Source of the DNA: Bradyrhizobium lablabi
Lineage (GTDB): Bacteria; Pseudomonadota; Alphaproteobacteria; Rhizobiales; Xanthobacteraceae
Length of the DNA: 64,000 nucleotides
NCBI RefSeq assembly: GCF_900141755.1
Contig: NZ_LT670844.1
Coordinates: 2,790,001-2,854,000 of the forward strand
Direction: 5' to 3'
Shown here: piece after piece, positions 9,011-15,775 of the stretch
How positions within the stretch are numbered: the first letter of the stretch is position 1
Layout of the letters: each line of letters begins with the position of its first letter
The notes under the pieces: model-generated
What the model was told of the DNA's origin: nothing
The model's database searches: none
What the model saw: only the letters and a program-made list of their open reading frames with translations
Program-made: the position numbers and the translations under genes

Positions 9011-9241
9011 ATGGCCAAACCACAGAAGAAGGCCAACAAAGCTGAACGACCTTTGCTTCTTTCGATAATTCTTTTTCCGGGTATTTTTTATCAATGGCTG
9101 CTCTACACGTTCGTCGGTGGTCGTCACTACAGCAGAGTTACTTCGCGTACCCGGATAAGCAAAAGCTCGGTCATGACGTGGGTGTTCTCGGCAATTTTTT
9201 ACATTGCTTTCTATTTCCTAGTGATCAAGAATTGGCGCTAA
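9011..9241 (+). CDS. Small protein with two membrane helices next to zorE
   Basis: A 76-residue basic protein. A Lys-rich start (MAKPQKKANKAERP) is followed by a hydrophobic stretch at about residues 14-33 and another at about 54-72 (VMTWVFSAIFYIAFYFLVI), joined by a Ser/Thr/Arg loop. ATG 9011 follows GGGGGAT at a good distance, and the gene lies 19 bases behind zorE on the same strand with the same AT-leaning composition, so it could belong to the island operon. I do not recognise a family. It could be an accessory or immunity-like membrane protein, or an unrelated cargo gene. The following 155 bases to 9396 hold only repeat remnants. Confidence 0.5.
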   Translation: MAKPQKKANKAERPLLLSIILFPGIFYQWLLYTFVGGRHYSRVTSRTRISKSSVMTWVFSAIFYIAFYFLVIKNWR

Positions 9242-9350
9242 CTAATCCGCCGGTAAGCGACGATCACGAGCTAGTTGCGCAGGAGCCCGTCATCGGGAAA
9301 AAGCGCAATCAGCGGGGAAGTATTTGCAAGCGCAACAGCTAAGCCGAGGA

Positions 9351-9364
9351 GGCGGGTTACGCTT
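9351..9364. repeat. Right 14-base flank repeat of the Zorya island (GGCGGGTTACGCTT)
   Basis: Exact inverted counterpart of the sequence at 5974-5987. It lies about 110 bases after the stop of the small membrane protein, where composition returns to the host level. It is embedded in a remnant of a GC-rich intergenic repeat. Confidence 0.6.
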
Positions 9365-9396
9365 TAGACTAACTAGCCGTCCTTCGGGCTCCAGCC

Positions 9397-9828
9397 TTAT
9401 TTGGCATTCGACACCCGCGGCGCCCGCCTCGGCGCGACCGGTTGCTGGCAGGTTTGATCGGGCATCATCGCCACGGTCACGATATCCGGATACTTGTTCA
9501 TGGCGCCGCTGGCGGCGTCGACGCCGAGGCCGATCACGCCGCCGAACACGACATTCCCCGCCGCCATGGTTTCAGTGCCTGAGGGAATGATGCTCGATCC
9601 CATCGCATAGCACTCTTTGGTGCATTGGATGGGTAATGGCGCGGAGCCCTTGCTGAGAACCACGGTGCCCGGTGTCGAAACCATCTGCGGGCCGTTTTGA
9701 GTCTGTATGGTGCAGACGGCTCCCGGCACGCCGGGCGTGTCCACCGCAACCGTCTGTGTCGTCCCCTTGGTGATCGTCGCGCAGCCCGTAACCAGGAGCG
9801 CGAGCAAAATAATCGCACGCTTACGCAT
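9397..9828 (-). CDS. Small lipoprotein, unknown function
   Basis: A 143-residue protein with a lipoprotein signal: MRKR, a hydrophobic core and the lipobox LVTG-C with the modified Cys at residue 16. The mature part starts ATITKGTTQTV and continues with a beta-rich segment (CTIQTQNGPQMVSTPGTVVLSKGSAPL). A short Gly/Ala-rich hydrophobic region (NVVFGGVIGLGVDAASGAM) may insert into or lie on the membrane. Similar lipoproteins opening with CATITKGT are common in alphaproteobacteria and lack a defined role. It is probably lipid-anchored in the outer membrane. Four Cys remain after the lipobox and could form disulfides. It is convergent with the Zorya island. Confidence 0.7.
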   Translation of the reverse strand: MRKRAIILLALLVTGCATITKGTTQTVAVDTPGVPGAVCTIQTQNGPQMVSTPGTVVLSKGSAPLPIQCTKECYAMGSSIIPSGTETMAAGNVVFGGVIGLGVDAASGAMNKYPDIVTVAMMPDQTCQQPVAPRRAPRVSNAK

Positions 9829-10300
9829 TCCCCATTCCCCCCGGGTGGGACTATCGGGGAACGTCCCGCACTTGGCAATACCACCTGACGCTGAAAAACG
9901 ACCGGGTCATCACTCTTGGTTAAGACAGGCTGCGGACACGTAGGCCGTTACGCCTTTCCCCCTCCGCCGTTCGAGCGTCAAAATCGTCTCGCCCATTCTT
10001 GACGCTGATTGACGCTGACGACTGTCGTCTTCCGAATTATTTTTGTCTCCGAGACGTGAACGAACTCATAAGCGAGTCAACTGTGAGCCGGTTCACATTG
10101 GATCGATGCGTTCGATGCTATGCAAGGGAACGCCGAACTGATCTTGGGATACGAGATTACCCAACGACAATTCCGCGGTTGGACAAACAAAAAAATTCAG
10201 CACTTCAAAAATTCTTAAGTGCACGGCCGGTGCCGCTGCATTCACGCGGTTCATTGCCGCCTGCGGCGTCAGCCACCGACAAACCTTCGGAGGTCATGCA
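9829..10300. other. Gene-free intergenic stretch between lipoprotein and AEC transporter
   Basis: No convincing coding sequence. A 101-codon open frame across 9999-10304 lacks a ribosome site and any recognisable protein features. The stretch holds a tandem pair of TTGACGCTGA (9999-10008 and 10009-10018) and a perfect CRP-type palindrome (listed separately). The left part must contain the divergent lipoprotein promoter and the right part that of the AEC gene. Confidence 0.6.
10082..10097. promoter_or_regulatory. CRP/FNR-family-type palindrome TGTGA-N6-TCACA
   Basis: TGTGAGCCGGTTCACA matches the CRP consensus half-sites exactly with the standard six-base spacer. It lies about 200 bases upstream of the AEC transporter start, rather far for direct class II activation. 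It could be fortuitous or serve the divergent lipoprotein gene. No regulator of this family is encoded in the window. Confidence 0.4.
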
Positions 10301-11206
10301 ATGAACAATATCGTATTGCTGTTCGTTTGCCTGCTGCTCGGAATGGGTCTGCGCGCCGCGAAAAAATTCCCGGACAATGCGCATCTCGCGCTCAACGCCT
10401 TCATCATTCACATCTCGCTGCCGGCGCTGATCATCCTGCAGATCCACAACGTCAAACTGCACACCTCGTTGCTGTTCAGCATCGCGATGCCCTGGCTGAT
10501 GTTCTCGCTCGGCGTCTTGTTCTTCTGGGCGCTGTCCGCGCGCTTGAAATTCACCCGCGAGACCACCGGCGCGCTGATGCTGGCGGGCGGCCTCGCCAAC
10601 ACATCGTTCGTGGGCCTGCCGATGATCGAGGCGTTCTTTGGCGCCCCCAATATGGCAATCGGTATCCTGATCGACCAGCTCGGCACTTATCTGGTGCTGA
10701 GCACGCTGGGCATCACCGTCGCCACGATCTATTCCGCGGGCACGGGATCGAAAGCCGACATCTTCAAGCGGATTATCGCCTTCCCGCCGCTGATTGCGCT
10801 GGGAATTGCGTTTGCCCTGATGCCCTTTGAGTCTCCCATCTGGATTGCCGACGCCTTGAAGCGGCTCGGCGATACGCTGACGCCGCTGGCCCTGGTTTCG
10901 GTCGGCCTGCAACTCCGGTTCGATCGAACCAAGGGGCTCAAGACCGCGCTTGCGACCGGCCTCGGGTTCAAGCTGCTGCTCGCGCCCGCAGCCCTCGCTT
11001 TGTTGTACTTCAGCATCCTCGGCACCACGGAAGAAACCACCCGCGTGACCCTGTTTGAGGCGGCGATGGGTCCGCAAATCGGCGGCGCCATCGTCGCGGT
11101 TCAGCATGGCCTGAACCCGCCGCTGGTCTCGTTGATGGTCGGCGTCGGCATATCGCTGTCGTTTCTGACATTGCCGCTGTGGTCCTACGCGCTGCATCAT
11201 GTTTGA
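10301..11206 (+). CDS. AEC (auxin efflux carrier) family transporter
   Basis: A 301-residue integral membrane protein with about ten helices in two five-helix halves. The first half starts NNIVLLFVCLLLGMGLRAAKKFP and the second near ALGIAFALMPFE. The motifs FIIHISLPALIILQI, LANTSFVGLPMIEAFFG (near residue 104) and the C-terminal AAMGPQIGGAIVAVQHGLNPPLV agree with the PIN/AEC fold of the BART superfamily. In bacteria such carriers move malate, malonate or other small anions across the inner membrane. ATG 10301 follows GGAGGTCATGCA, a strong ribosome site. It appears to be a single-gene unit convergent with the methyltransferase gene. The substrate is not predictable. Confidence 0.85.
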   Translation: MNNIVLLFVCLLLGMGLRAAKKFPDNAHLALNAFIIHISLPALIILQIHNVKLHTSLLFSIAMPWLMFSLGVLFFWALSARLKFTRETTGALMLAGGLANTSFVGLPMIEAFFGAPNMAIGILIDQLGTYLVLSTLGITVATIYSAGTGSKADIFKRIIAFPPLIALGIAFALMPFESPIWIADALKRLGDTLTPLALVSVGLQLRFDRTKGLKTALATGLGFKLLLAPAALALLYFSILGTTEETTRVTLFEAAMGPQIGGAIVAVQHGLNPPLVSLMVGVGISLSFLTLPLWSYALHHV

Positions 11207-11227
11207 AAGGCGAAACGAGAGCCCGCA

Positions 11228-11974
11228 TCACGAAAGCACGCGCCGCAGGCTTTCGATTTCCCACAGTCCCAAATGACGGCGGTCGAACGGCGGCACCCAG
11301 TCGTCGATGGTGCGCAGCGGCGGCGGCAGATTGTAGGGCGGCGCGCAGAGGTTCACGGTAAACCAGTCGCCGATGCGGATGGCGCGGTTTCGTCCCTCGG
11401 GATAGGTGGTGGTCAGGAGATATTTGATGTCCGAGCGGATGATGTTGGCGAGCGCCAGAAAGATCATTTCCTCGGAAAGATGCATCAGGCAGTCGCGGCA
11501 CAACAGCAGGTCGACTTGCGGAAGCGCGTCGCTGCAGAGATCGAGGGTGCGAAATTCCCGCCCCTCGCGCCCATAGCGGATTTGCGTATTCTGCACCAGC
11601 CGCGGAACGATGTCGGCGCCGATATAGTGCGTGACCGGAAGTTTTATCTCGGACATCCAGTGAAAGTCGCCGCACGGCAAATCCAGCATGGTGCCGATCT
11701 TGAGATCGCCGATCAGAGCGGGAAGCGTTTCCCGTATGCCTTTGGTGTAATGCAGCGTCGAGCCGCCGCCCGAAACCGTCTCCTGATAGCCCCAGATGTT
11801 GCGCCGGAAAATCTCGGTGAATACCTCGCGCGGCCCGCCGGTGAGATTGCGGACCATCTGCGAGCGCAGCCATACCAGGATAGGCGCAGGAAGCGTCCGG
11901 CGCGCAATGTCGATGCAAGCCGTGAAAAACGCCGTCCTGCGCAACTCGTCGGCAAATCTGGTGAACGACGCCAT
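11228..11974 (-). CDS. Class I SAM-dependent methyltransferase, substrate unknown
   Basis: A 248-residue protein with a Rossmann-type methyltransferase core. Motif I is DLPCGDFHW (about residue 91), unusual in having Pro-Cys where most have Gly. It is followed by YIGADIVP as the acidic end of strand 2, and RTLDLCSDALPQVDLLLCRDCLMHLS as strand 4 with the post-motif His. This layout resembles small-molecule or sugar/nodulation-type methyltransferases with a DxPCGdxxWM motif I. ATG 11974 is preferred over an upstream in-frame TTG at 11992. The N-terminal 75 residues are basic and helical. It stands alone and converges with the AEC gene. Confidence 0.7.
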   Translation of the reverse strand: MASFTRFADELRRTAFFTACIDIARRTLPAPILVWLRSQMVRNLTGGPREVFTEIFRRNIWGYQETVSGGGSTLHYTKGIRETLPALIGDLKIGTMLDLPCGDFHWMSEIKLPVTHYIGADIVPRLVQNTQIRYGREGREFRTLDLCSDALPQVDLLLCRDCLMHLSEEMIFLALANIIRSDIKYLLTTTYPEGRNRAIRIGDWFTVNLCAPPYNLPPPLRTIDDWVPPFDRRHLGLWEIESLRRVLS

Positions 11975-12048
11975 GATTAAAAATTCAATCAAAGGCCAAT
12001 CAAAGTCAAGGCGGGTTACGCGGCAGGTTCACGCGCGAAGCGCGTTAC

Positions 12049-12192
12049 CTCTCCCCTTGCGGGAGAGGTCGGATCGCATTGCGATCCGGGTGAGGGGTGG
12101 CCGCATCGGGACTGCCCGTGTGGACCTCAGCGACGTCGAGACCACCCGTGTGGACCCCTCACCCCAACCCTCTCCCGCAAGGGGAGAGGGAG
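12049..12192. repeat. Inverted repeat, CTCTCCC(CTTG)CGGGAGAG family
   Basis: The left arm CTCTCCCCTTGCGGGAGAG is itself a hairpin, followed by GGATCGCATTGCGATCC and GGTGAGGGG. The right arm CCCCTCACCCCAACCCTCTC with CCGCAAGGGGAGAGGG mirrors it. The middle contains a direct repeat of CCCGTGTGGACC. Related elements occur at 12995-13124 and three times in 14685-14877. Confidence 0.8.
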
Positions 12193-12432
12193 CTCACTGC
12201 CGTTGTGGTGACATCAATACTTGCCCGACGGGCAAATCAGCAAATTCGTGTCCAGCCCCTTTTGCAAAAATATTCCGTTTCGCGCTTTACCCAAATCACC
12301 CGTATATCAATCACCGTCTCGTCCCACTCGAGGGGCGCTTCGCGGTCGTCACGAACGCGGGACGGGATGCGGTGGACGCTGATAGTGCCATTGACGAACG
12401 GCACGAAGGCGGACGGCGAAGTCGTGTGGTCC

Positions 12433-12645
12433 TGACACCCCGACGCTGGTGTCAAGTTGGTGGCGGTAACGTCGCAAGCGACGGTGGCAAAAGAGCCCGG
12501 TCACCGGGGAGAGCACGAAATAAGCCGTAAAACCATTGCGTGCGGGAATGCCGGGATGTTCCGGTGGACCTGTGGTGACTAACGCGCGTGTTTACTACAC
12601 TACACGCGCGGCTGCGGGTGCATCGGCGCCCGGCATTCCCCACGC
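12433..12645 (+). ncRNA. Candidate structured RNA or repeat: serial hairpins closed by a 17-bp stem
   Basis: Directly visible pairings, 5' to 3': TGACACC/GGTGTCA (12433-12454); CGTCG-caag-CGACG (12470-12483); CCCGG-tca-CCGGG (12496-12508); and a long-range stem GCGTG-c-GGGAATGCCGGG (12538-12555) with CCCGGCATTCCCCACGC (12629-12645), 17 pairs with a single bulged C. Inside this is a perfect nine-pair hairpin CGCGCGTGT/ACACGCGCG (12583-12610). Unpaired AAAAGAG and GAAATAAGCCGTAAAACC stretches lie between stems. From memory, similar sequences recur in many Bradyrhizobium genomes with the stems kept while bases change. No known Rfam family is assigned. The strand is uncertain because hairpins form on either; plus is a guess. 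Confidence 0.5.
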
Positions 12646-12734
12646 CCTCACGGGGCGGATGATTTTGTCAAACCTCGGGCGCTTCGCGTCGCGAGATCGC
12701 GAAGATGTATCCAGCCGTCGAAGACCTATCCGGC

Positions 12735-12946
12735 CGTCATTGCGACGAGCGCGCCACTCCCTCAGTTGTCATCGTCCGCCACCGGGTCGGCGCAACGCGC
12801 CGCCCGATGACAGGCTCCGGCGGACGATCCAGTATTCCAGAGACGCCAGTGATGAACGGAGAGGCCGCGGCGTACTGGATGCCCCGCCTTCGCGGGGCAT
12901 GACACCCGGTTGTGGGGAGGCGCTGACTTATTGGCTCGCAATGACG
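12735..12946. repeat. CGTCATTGCGA family repeat (copy 3), interrupted by a second repeat
   Basis: The outer ends CGTCATTGCGACGAGC and GGCTCGCAATGACG match the termini of the elements at 1604-1722 and 16684-16800. The interior instead carries a different palindromic unit with GTCATCGTCCGCC / GGCGGACGAT, CCAGTATTCCAGAGACG and CGCGGCGTACTGGATGCCC. It looks like one intergenic repeat nested in another. Confidence 0.65.
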
Positions 12947-12994
12947 ACCTCTAGCTGTTTGAAAGTTGAATCGTCGCACGCGCGAACGCGCCTT

Positions 12995-13124
12995 ACCTCT
13001 CCCGCTTGCGGGGGAGGTCGACGCTCGAAGCGCGGCGGGTGGGGGAAAGTCTATCCACTCGAACAGCGCGTTTTGCGGAGGCACCCCCACCCCAACCCTC
13101 CCCCGCAACCGGGAGAGGGAGCTC
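12995..13124. repeat. Inverted repeat, CTCTCCCGC family (copy 2)
   Basis: ACCTCTCCCGCTTGCGGGGGAGGT forms a local hairpin. The right arm CCCCAACCCTCCCCCGCAAC with CGGGAGAGGGAG mirrors it around an AT-containing centre (CACTCGAACAGCGCG). It lies about 145 bases before the sugar-binding protein start. Both this and copy 1 are followed by GAGCTCACTGCCGTTG. Confidence 0.75.
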
Positions 13125-13268
13125 ACTGCCGTTGCGGCGACACCCTACAGCCCTACCACCCCCAACCCCTACGCAAGACCTGAACACGGCATCTGGATCA
13201 GGCCCGCGCAATGCGCTAGGGTTTTATCCAACCGGTTAAAAAATATCGGCAGATTCAGGGAGAACAAC

Positions 13269-14657
13269 GTGAAAGCATGGGGATTACGGACGTTTGCATT
13301 GGCGGTTTCCGCCGCGATCGGGCTCAGCTTTGTCGCAGCGCCCGCGATGGCGCAGCAGAAGACGATCACGGTCTGGTTCGGCAAGGGATTTTATAAATCC
13401 GAAGACGACGCGCTATTGGACGCGATCAAGAAGTTCGAGGCCAAGACCGGCATCAAGGTCGAATTGTCGCAATACGCCATCCAGGACATGATCCCGAAGA
13501 CGGTGGCGGCGCTGGATTCCGGCACCGTGCCCGATGTCGCCTATTCCGATTCCTACGACGTGCAGGCGGCCGGCAAATGGGCGTTCGAGGGCAAGCTCGA
13601 GGATCTCTCCGACATTTTGACGCCGATGAAATCGGCGTTCGCGCCGAACACGCTGGAAACCGCGCTGCTCTATAACGACGTCACCAAGAAGAAGGCCTAT
13701 TACGGCTTTCCGCTGAAACAGCAAAGCATGCACGTCCAGATCTGGGGCGACATGCTGGAGCAGGCCGGCTTCAAAGCGAGCGACATCCCGACCAAATGGG
13801 AAGACTACTGGTCGTTCTGGTGCGACAAGGTGCAGCCCGCGATCCGGAAAGCGACCGGCCAGCGCATCTACGGCGTCGGCCAGCCGATGGGCGTTGAATC
13901 CACCGACTCGTTCCAGTCGTTCTACACCTTCATGGACGCCTACAACGTGAAGCTCGTCGATGACGACGGCAAGCTCCTGGTCGACGATCCCAAGGTGCGC
14001 GACGGGTTGATCCACGCGCTGAAGGATTACACCGACACCTACGTCAGGGGATGCACGCCGCCCTCCTCCACCACCTGGAAGGACCCGGACAACAACGTCG
14101 CCTTCCACAACAAGACGATCGTGATGACGCATAATTTCACCATCTCGATCGCGGCAAAATGGTTTGAGGATTCCACCAACCCGGCGCTCACGCCGGAGCA
14201 GCGCGCCGCCGGCAAGAAGGCGTATGAGGAAACCATCATCACCGCCTCCTTCCCCAACAAGCCGGACGGCACGCCGATCAAATATCGCTCCGACGTCAAG
14301 ACCGGCGTGATCTTCACGGCGGCCAAGAACAAGCCGGAGGCCAAGGAATTCATCAAGTTCCTGCTGCAGGAAGAAAACTTAAGGCCCTATGTCGAAGGCG
14401 CGCTCGGCCGCTGGTTCCCGGTGACGACGGCAAGCCAGCAGAGCCGGTTCTGGCAGGCTGACCGGCATCGCAAAGCGGTGTACGCTCAGTTCACCGGCGG
14501 CACCACGCCGTTCGATTTTACCAAGAACTACAAGTTCACGATTTTGAACAACGAGAACGTCTGGGCCAAGGCGATGAACCGCGTGGTGAGCGAAAAGGTG
14601 CCGGTCGACAAGGCGGTGGATGAGCTGATCGCGCGGATCAAGCAAGTCGCGGGGTGA
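13269..14657 (+). CDS. Sugar ABC transporter substrate-binding protein (CUT1 type)
   Basis: A 462-residue periplasmic protein of family 1 extracellular solute-binding proteins. The signal peptide ends at APAMA-QQ (cleavage after about residue 28). The mature part starts KTITVWFGKGFYKSEDDALLDAIKKFEAKTGIKVEL, the usual opening strand and helix of MalE/UgpB-like proteins. FKASDIPTKWEDYWSFW and the hinge-region WKDPDNNVAFHNKTI support this. GTG 13269 is chosen because AGGGAGAAC lies just upstream and the signal peptide starts there; the frame is open further upstream only through repeats. Two permease genes follow after a 245-base repeat-filled gap. The substrate is probably a sugar or polyol but cannot be named. 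Confidence 0.88.
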   Translation: MKAWGLRTFALAVSAAIGLSFVAAPAMAQQKTITVWFGKGFYKSEDDALLDAIKKFEAKTGIKVELSQYAIQDMIPKTVAALDSGTVPDVAYSDSYDVQAAGKWAFEGKLEDLSDILTPMKSAFAPNTLETALLYNDVTKKKAYYGFPLKQQSMHVQIWGDMLEQAGFKASDIPTKWEDYWSFWCDKVQPAIRKATGQRIYGVGQPMGVESTDSFQSFYTFMDAYNVKLVDDDGKLLVDDPKVRDGLIHALKDYTDTYVRGCTPPSSTTWKDPDNNVAFHNKTIVMTHNFTISIAAKWFEDSTNPALTPEQRAAGKKAYEETIITASFPNKPDGTPIKYRSDVKTGVIFTAAKNKPEAKEFIKFLLQEENLRPYVEGALGRWFPVTTASQQSRFWQADRHRKAVYAQFTGGTTPFDFTKNYKFTILNNENVWAKAMNRVVSEKVPVDKAVDELIARIKQVAG

Positions 14658-14684
14658 AGTATGATACCGAGCGCCGCTCGACTG

Positions 14685-14877
14685 CTCCCTCGCCCCGCTC
14701 TTCGCGGGGAGAGGGTCGGGGTGAGGGGCTCTCTCAGCGAGCGCAACTCGCGGGAACTTCTCCCTCGCCCCGCCCTTGCGGGGAGAGGGTTGGGGTGAGG
14801 GGCTCTCTCCGCAGCAGGACTCGTGGAGAGAGCCCCTCACCCGGATCGCAAGTGCGATCCCCGCAAGCGGGGAGAGG
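14685..14877. repeat. Three copies of the CTCTCCC-type repeat inside an ABC transporter operon
   Basis: CTCCCTCGCCCCGCTCTTCGCGG and CTCCCTCGCCCCGCCCTTGCGG are followed by GGGGTGAGGGGCTCTCTC in the first two units. The third is inverted (GAGAGAGCCCCTCACC, then GATCGCAAGTGCGATC and CCGCAAGCGGGGAGAGG). The element separates the substrate-binding protein gene from the permeases. It can form strong RNA hairpins and may lower permease expression relative to the binding protein. Confidence 0.8.
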
Positions 14878-14902
14878 CTAAAGAAAGCAAGAGTAAGCGC
14901 AT

Positions 14903-15775
14903 ATGGCGATCACGCTTTCCCAAGACCACGCAATGCCAGGCGCACCGTTATCGGCGCGGCTGACGATGCCGCAGGTCTGGGGCATCGTGCTGCTGGCGCC
15001 CTATGCGCTCGTGTTCCTGGCGTTCGTGGTCTATCCCGTCGGCTACGGATTGTGGCTGGCGCGGCATCCGGAAAGCTATGTCGCGCTCTATCACGACCCG
15101 ATTTTTGCGCGCGCTGCCGTGAACACGCTGATCTTCCTCCTGATCGGCATCAATTTCAAAATGCTGATCGCGCTGTTCTTGTCCGGCTTCTTCGTCCAGG
15201 AGCGGAGGTGGATCAAATGGCTGTCGGTATTGTTCATCCTGCCCTGGGCGGTGCCGTCGATCCCGACCATTCTTTCCGTGCGATTCATGTTCAATCCCGA
15301 ATGGGGCATGATCAATCAGTTGATCTTCAGATTCACCGGCGATGACGGCCCGAACTGGCTGAACGACCCGGCGGTGGCGCTGACCATGGCGATCGGCGTG
15401 CACATCTGGAAATCGCTGCCGTTCTGGACCTTGATCCTGATGACCGGGCGGCTCGCGATCTCGCAGGACTTGTTCGAGGCGGCCGACGTCGACGGCGCCA
15501 CCTGGTGGCAGAAATTCCGCTTTATCACCTGGCCCTCGATGCAGATGCTCTACATCACCTGCACGCTTCTTTCGATGATCTGGACGCTCGGCGATTTCAA
15601 CAGCGTGTATCTGTTGACCGGCGGGGGACCTGCGGACCTTACCCACGTGCTCGCAACCCTCGGCATCCGCTACCTCCGGCTCGATCAGCTTTCGCTGGCG
15701 ATGGCCTCGATCGTCTGCGCGCTGCCGTTCGTGCTGCCGCTGGTCTATTTCATGATGAAACGGCTGTCGCGATGA
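14903..15775 (+). CDS. Sugar ABC transporter permease, MalF/UgpA-like
   Basis: A 290-residue inner-membrane permease of the CUT1 family with six membrane helices. The cytoplasmic coupling EAA loop is present as EAADVDGATWWQKFRFITWP near residues 192-211. WVHIWK-like and LLTGGGPADLTHVLATLGIRY segments are as in MalF-type permeases, but the large periplasmic MalF loop is absent. It pairs with the next gene to form the membrane channel. The start at 14903 has a purine-rich AAGAAAGCAAGAG upstream. The stop overlaps the next start (ATGA), so the permeases are made in a coupled way. Confidence 0.88.
   Translation: MAITLSQDHAMPGAPLSARLTMPQVWGIVLLAPYALVFLAFVVYPVGYGLWLARHPESYVALYHDPIFARAAVNTLIFLLIGINFKMLIALFLSGFFVQERRWIKWLSVLFILPWAVPSIPTILSVRFMFNPEWGMINQLIFRFTGDDGPNWLNDPAVALTMAIGVHIWKSLPFWTLILMTGRLAISQDLFEAADVDGATWWQKFRFITWPSMQMLYITCTLLSMIWTLGDFNSVYLLTGGGPADLTHVLATLGIRYLRLDQLSLAMASIVCALPFVLPLVYFMMKRLSR

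Larger units (their letters stand above)
11975..13268. other. 1.3-kb gene-free region made of repeats and a structured element
   Basis: No frame here has a ribosome site, domain or codon pattern that convinces me. The stretch is a chain of repeats: inverted CTCTCCC-type elements at 12049-12192 and 12995-13124, a multi-hairpin element at 12433-12645, and a disrupted palindromic repeat at 12735-12946. The last 130 bases hold the promoter and ribosome site of the sugar-binding protein gene at 13269. A repeat-rich, gene-poor block of this size is unusual in this window. Confidence 0.75.

Noticed and set aside
9999..10304. 101-codon open frame before the AEC transporter
   Set aside because: No ribosome site, no recognisable protein features, and it runs into the transporter start. 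Treated as non-coding.
12536..13183. Long open frame across the repeat block
   Set aside because: It passes straight through palindromic repeats on both sides and has an Arg-rich shadow composition; high GC makes such frames common.
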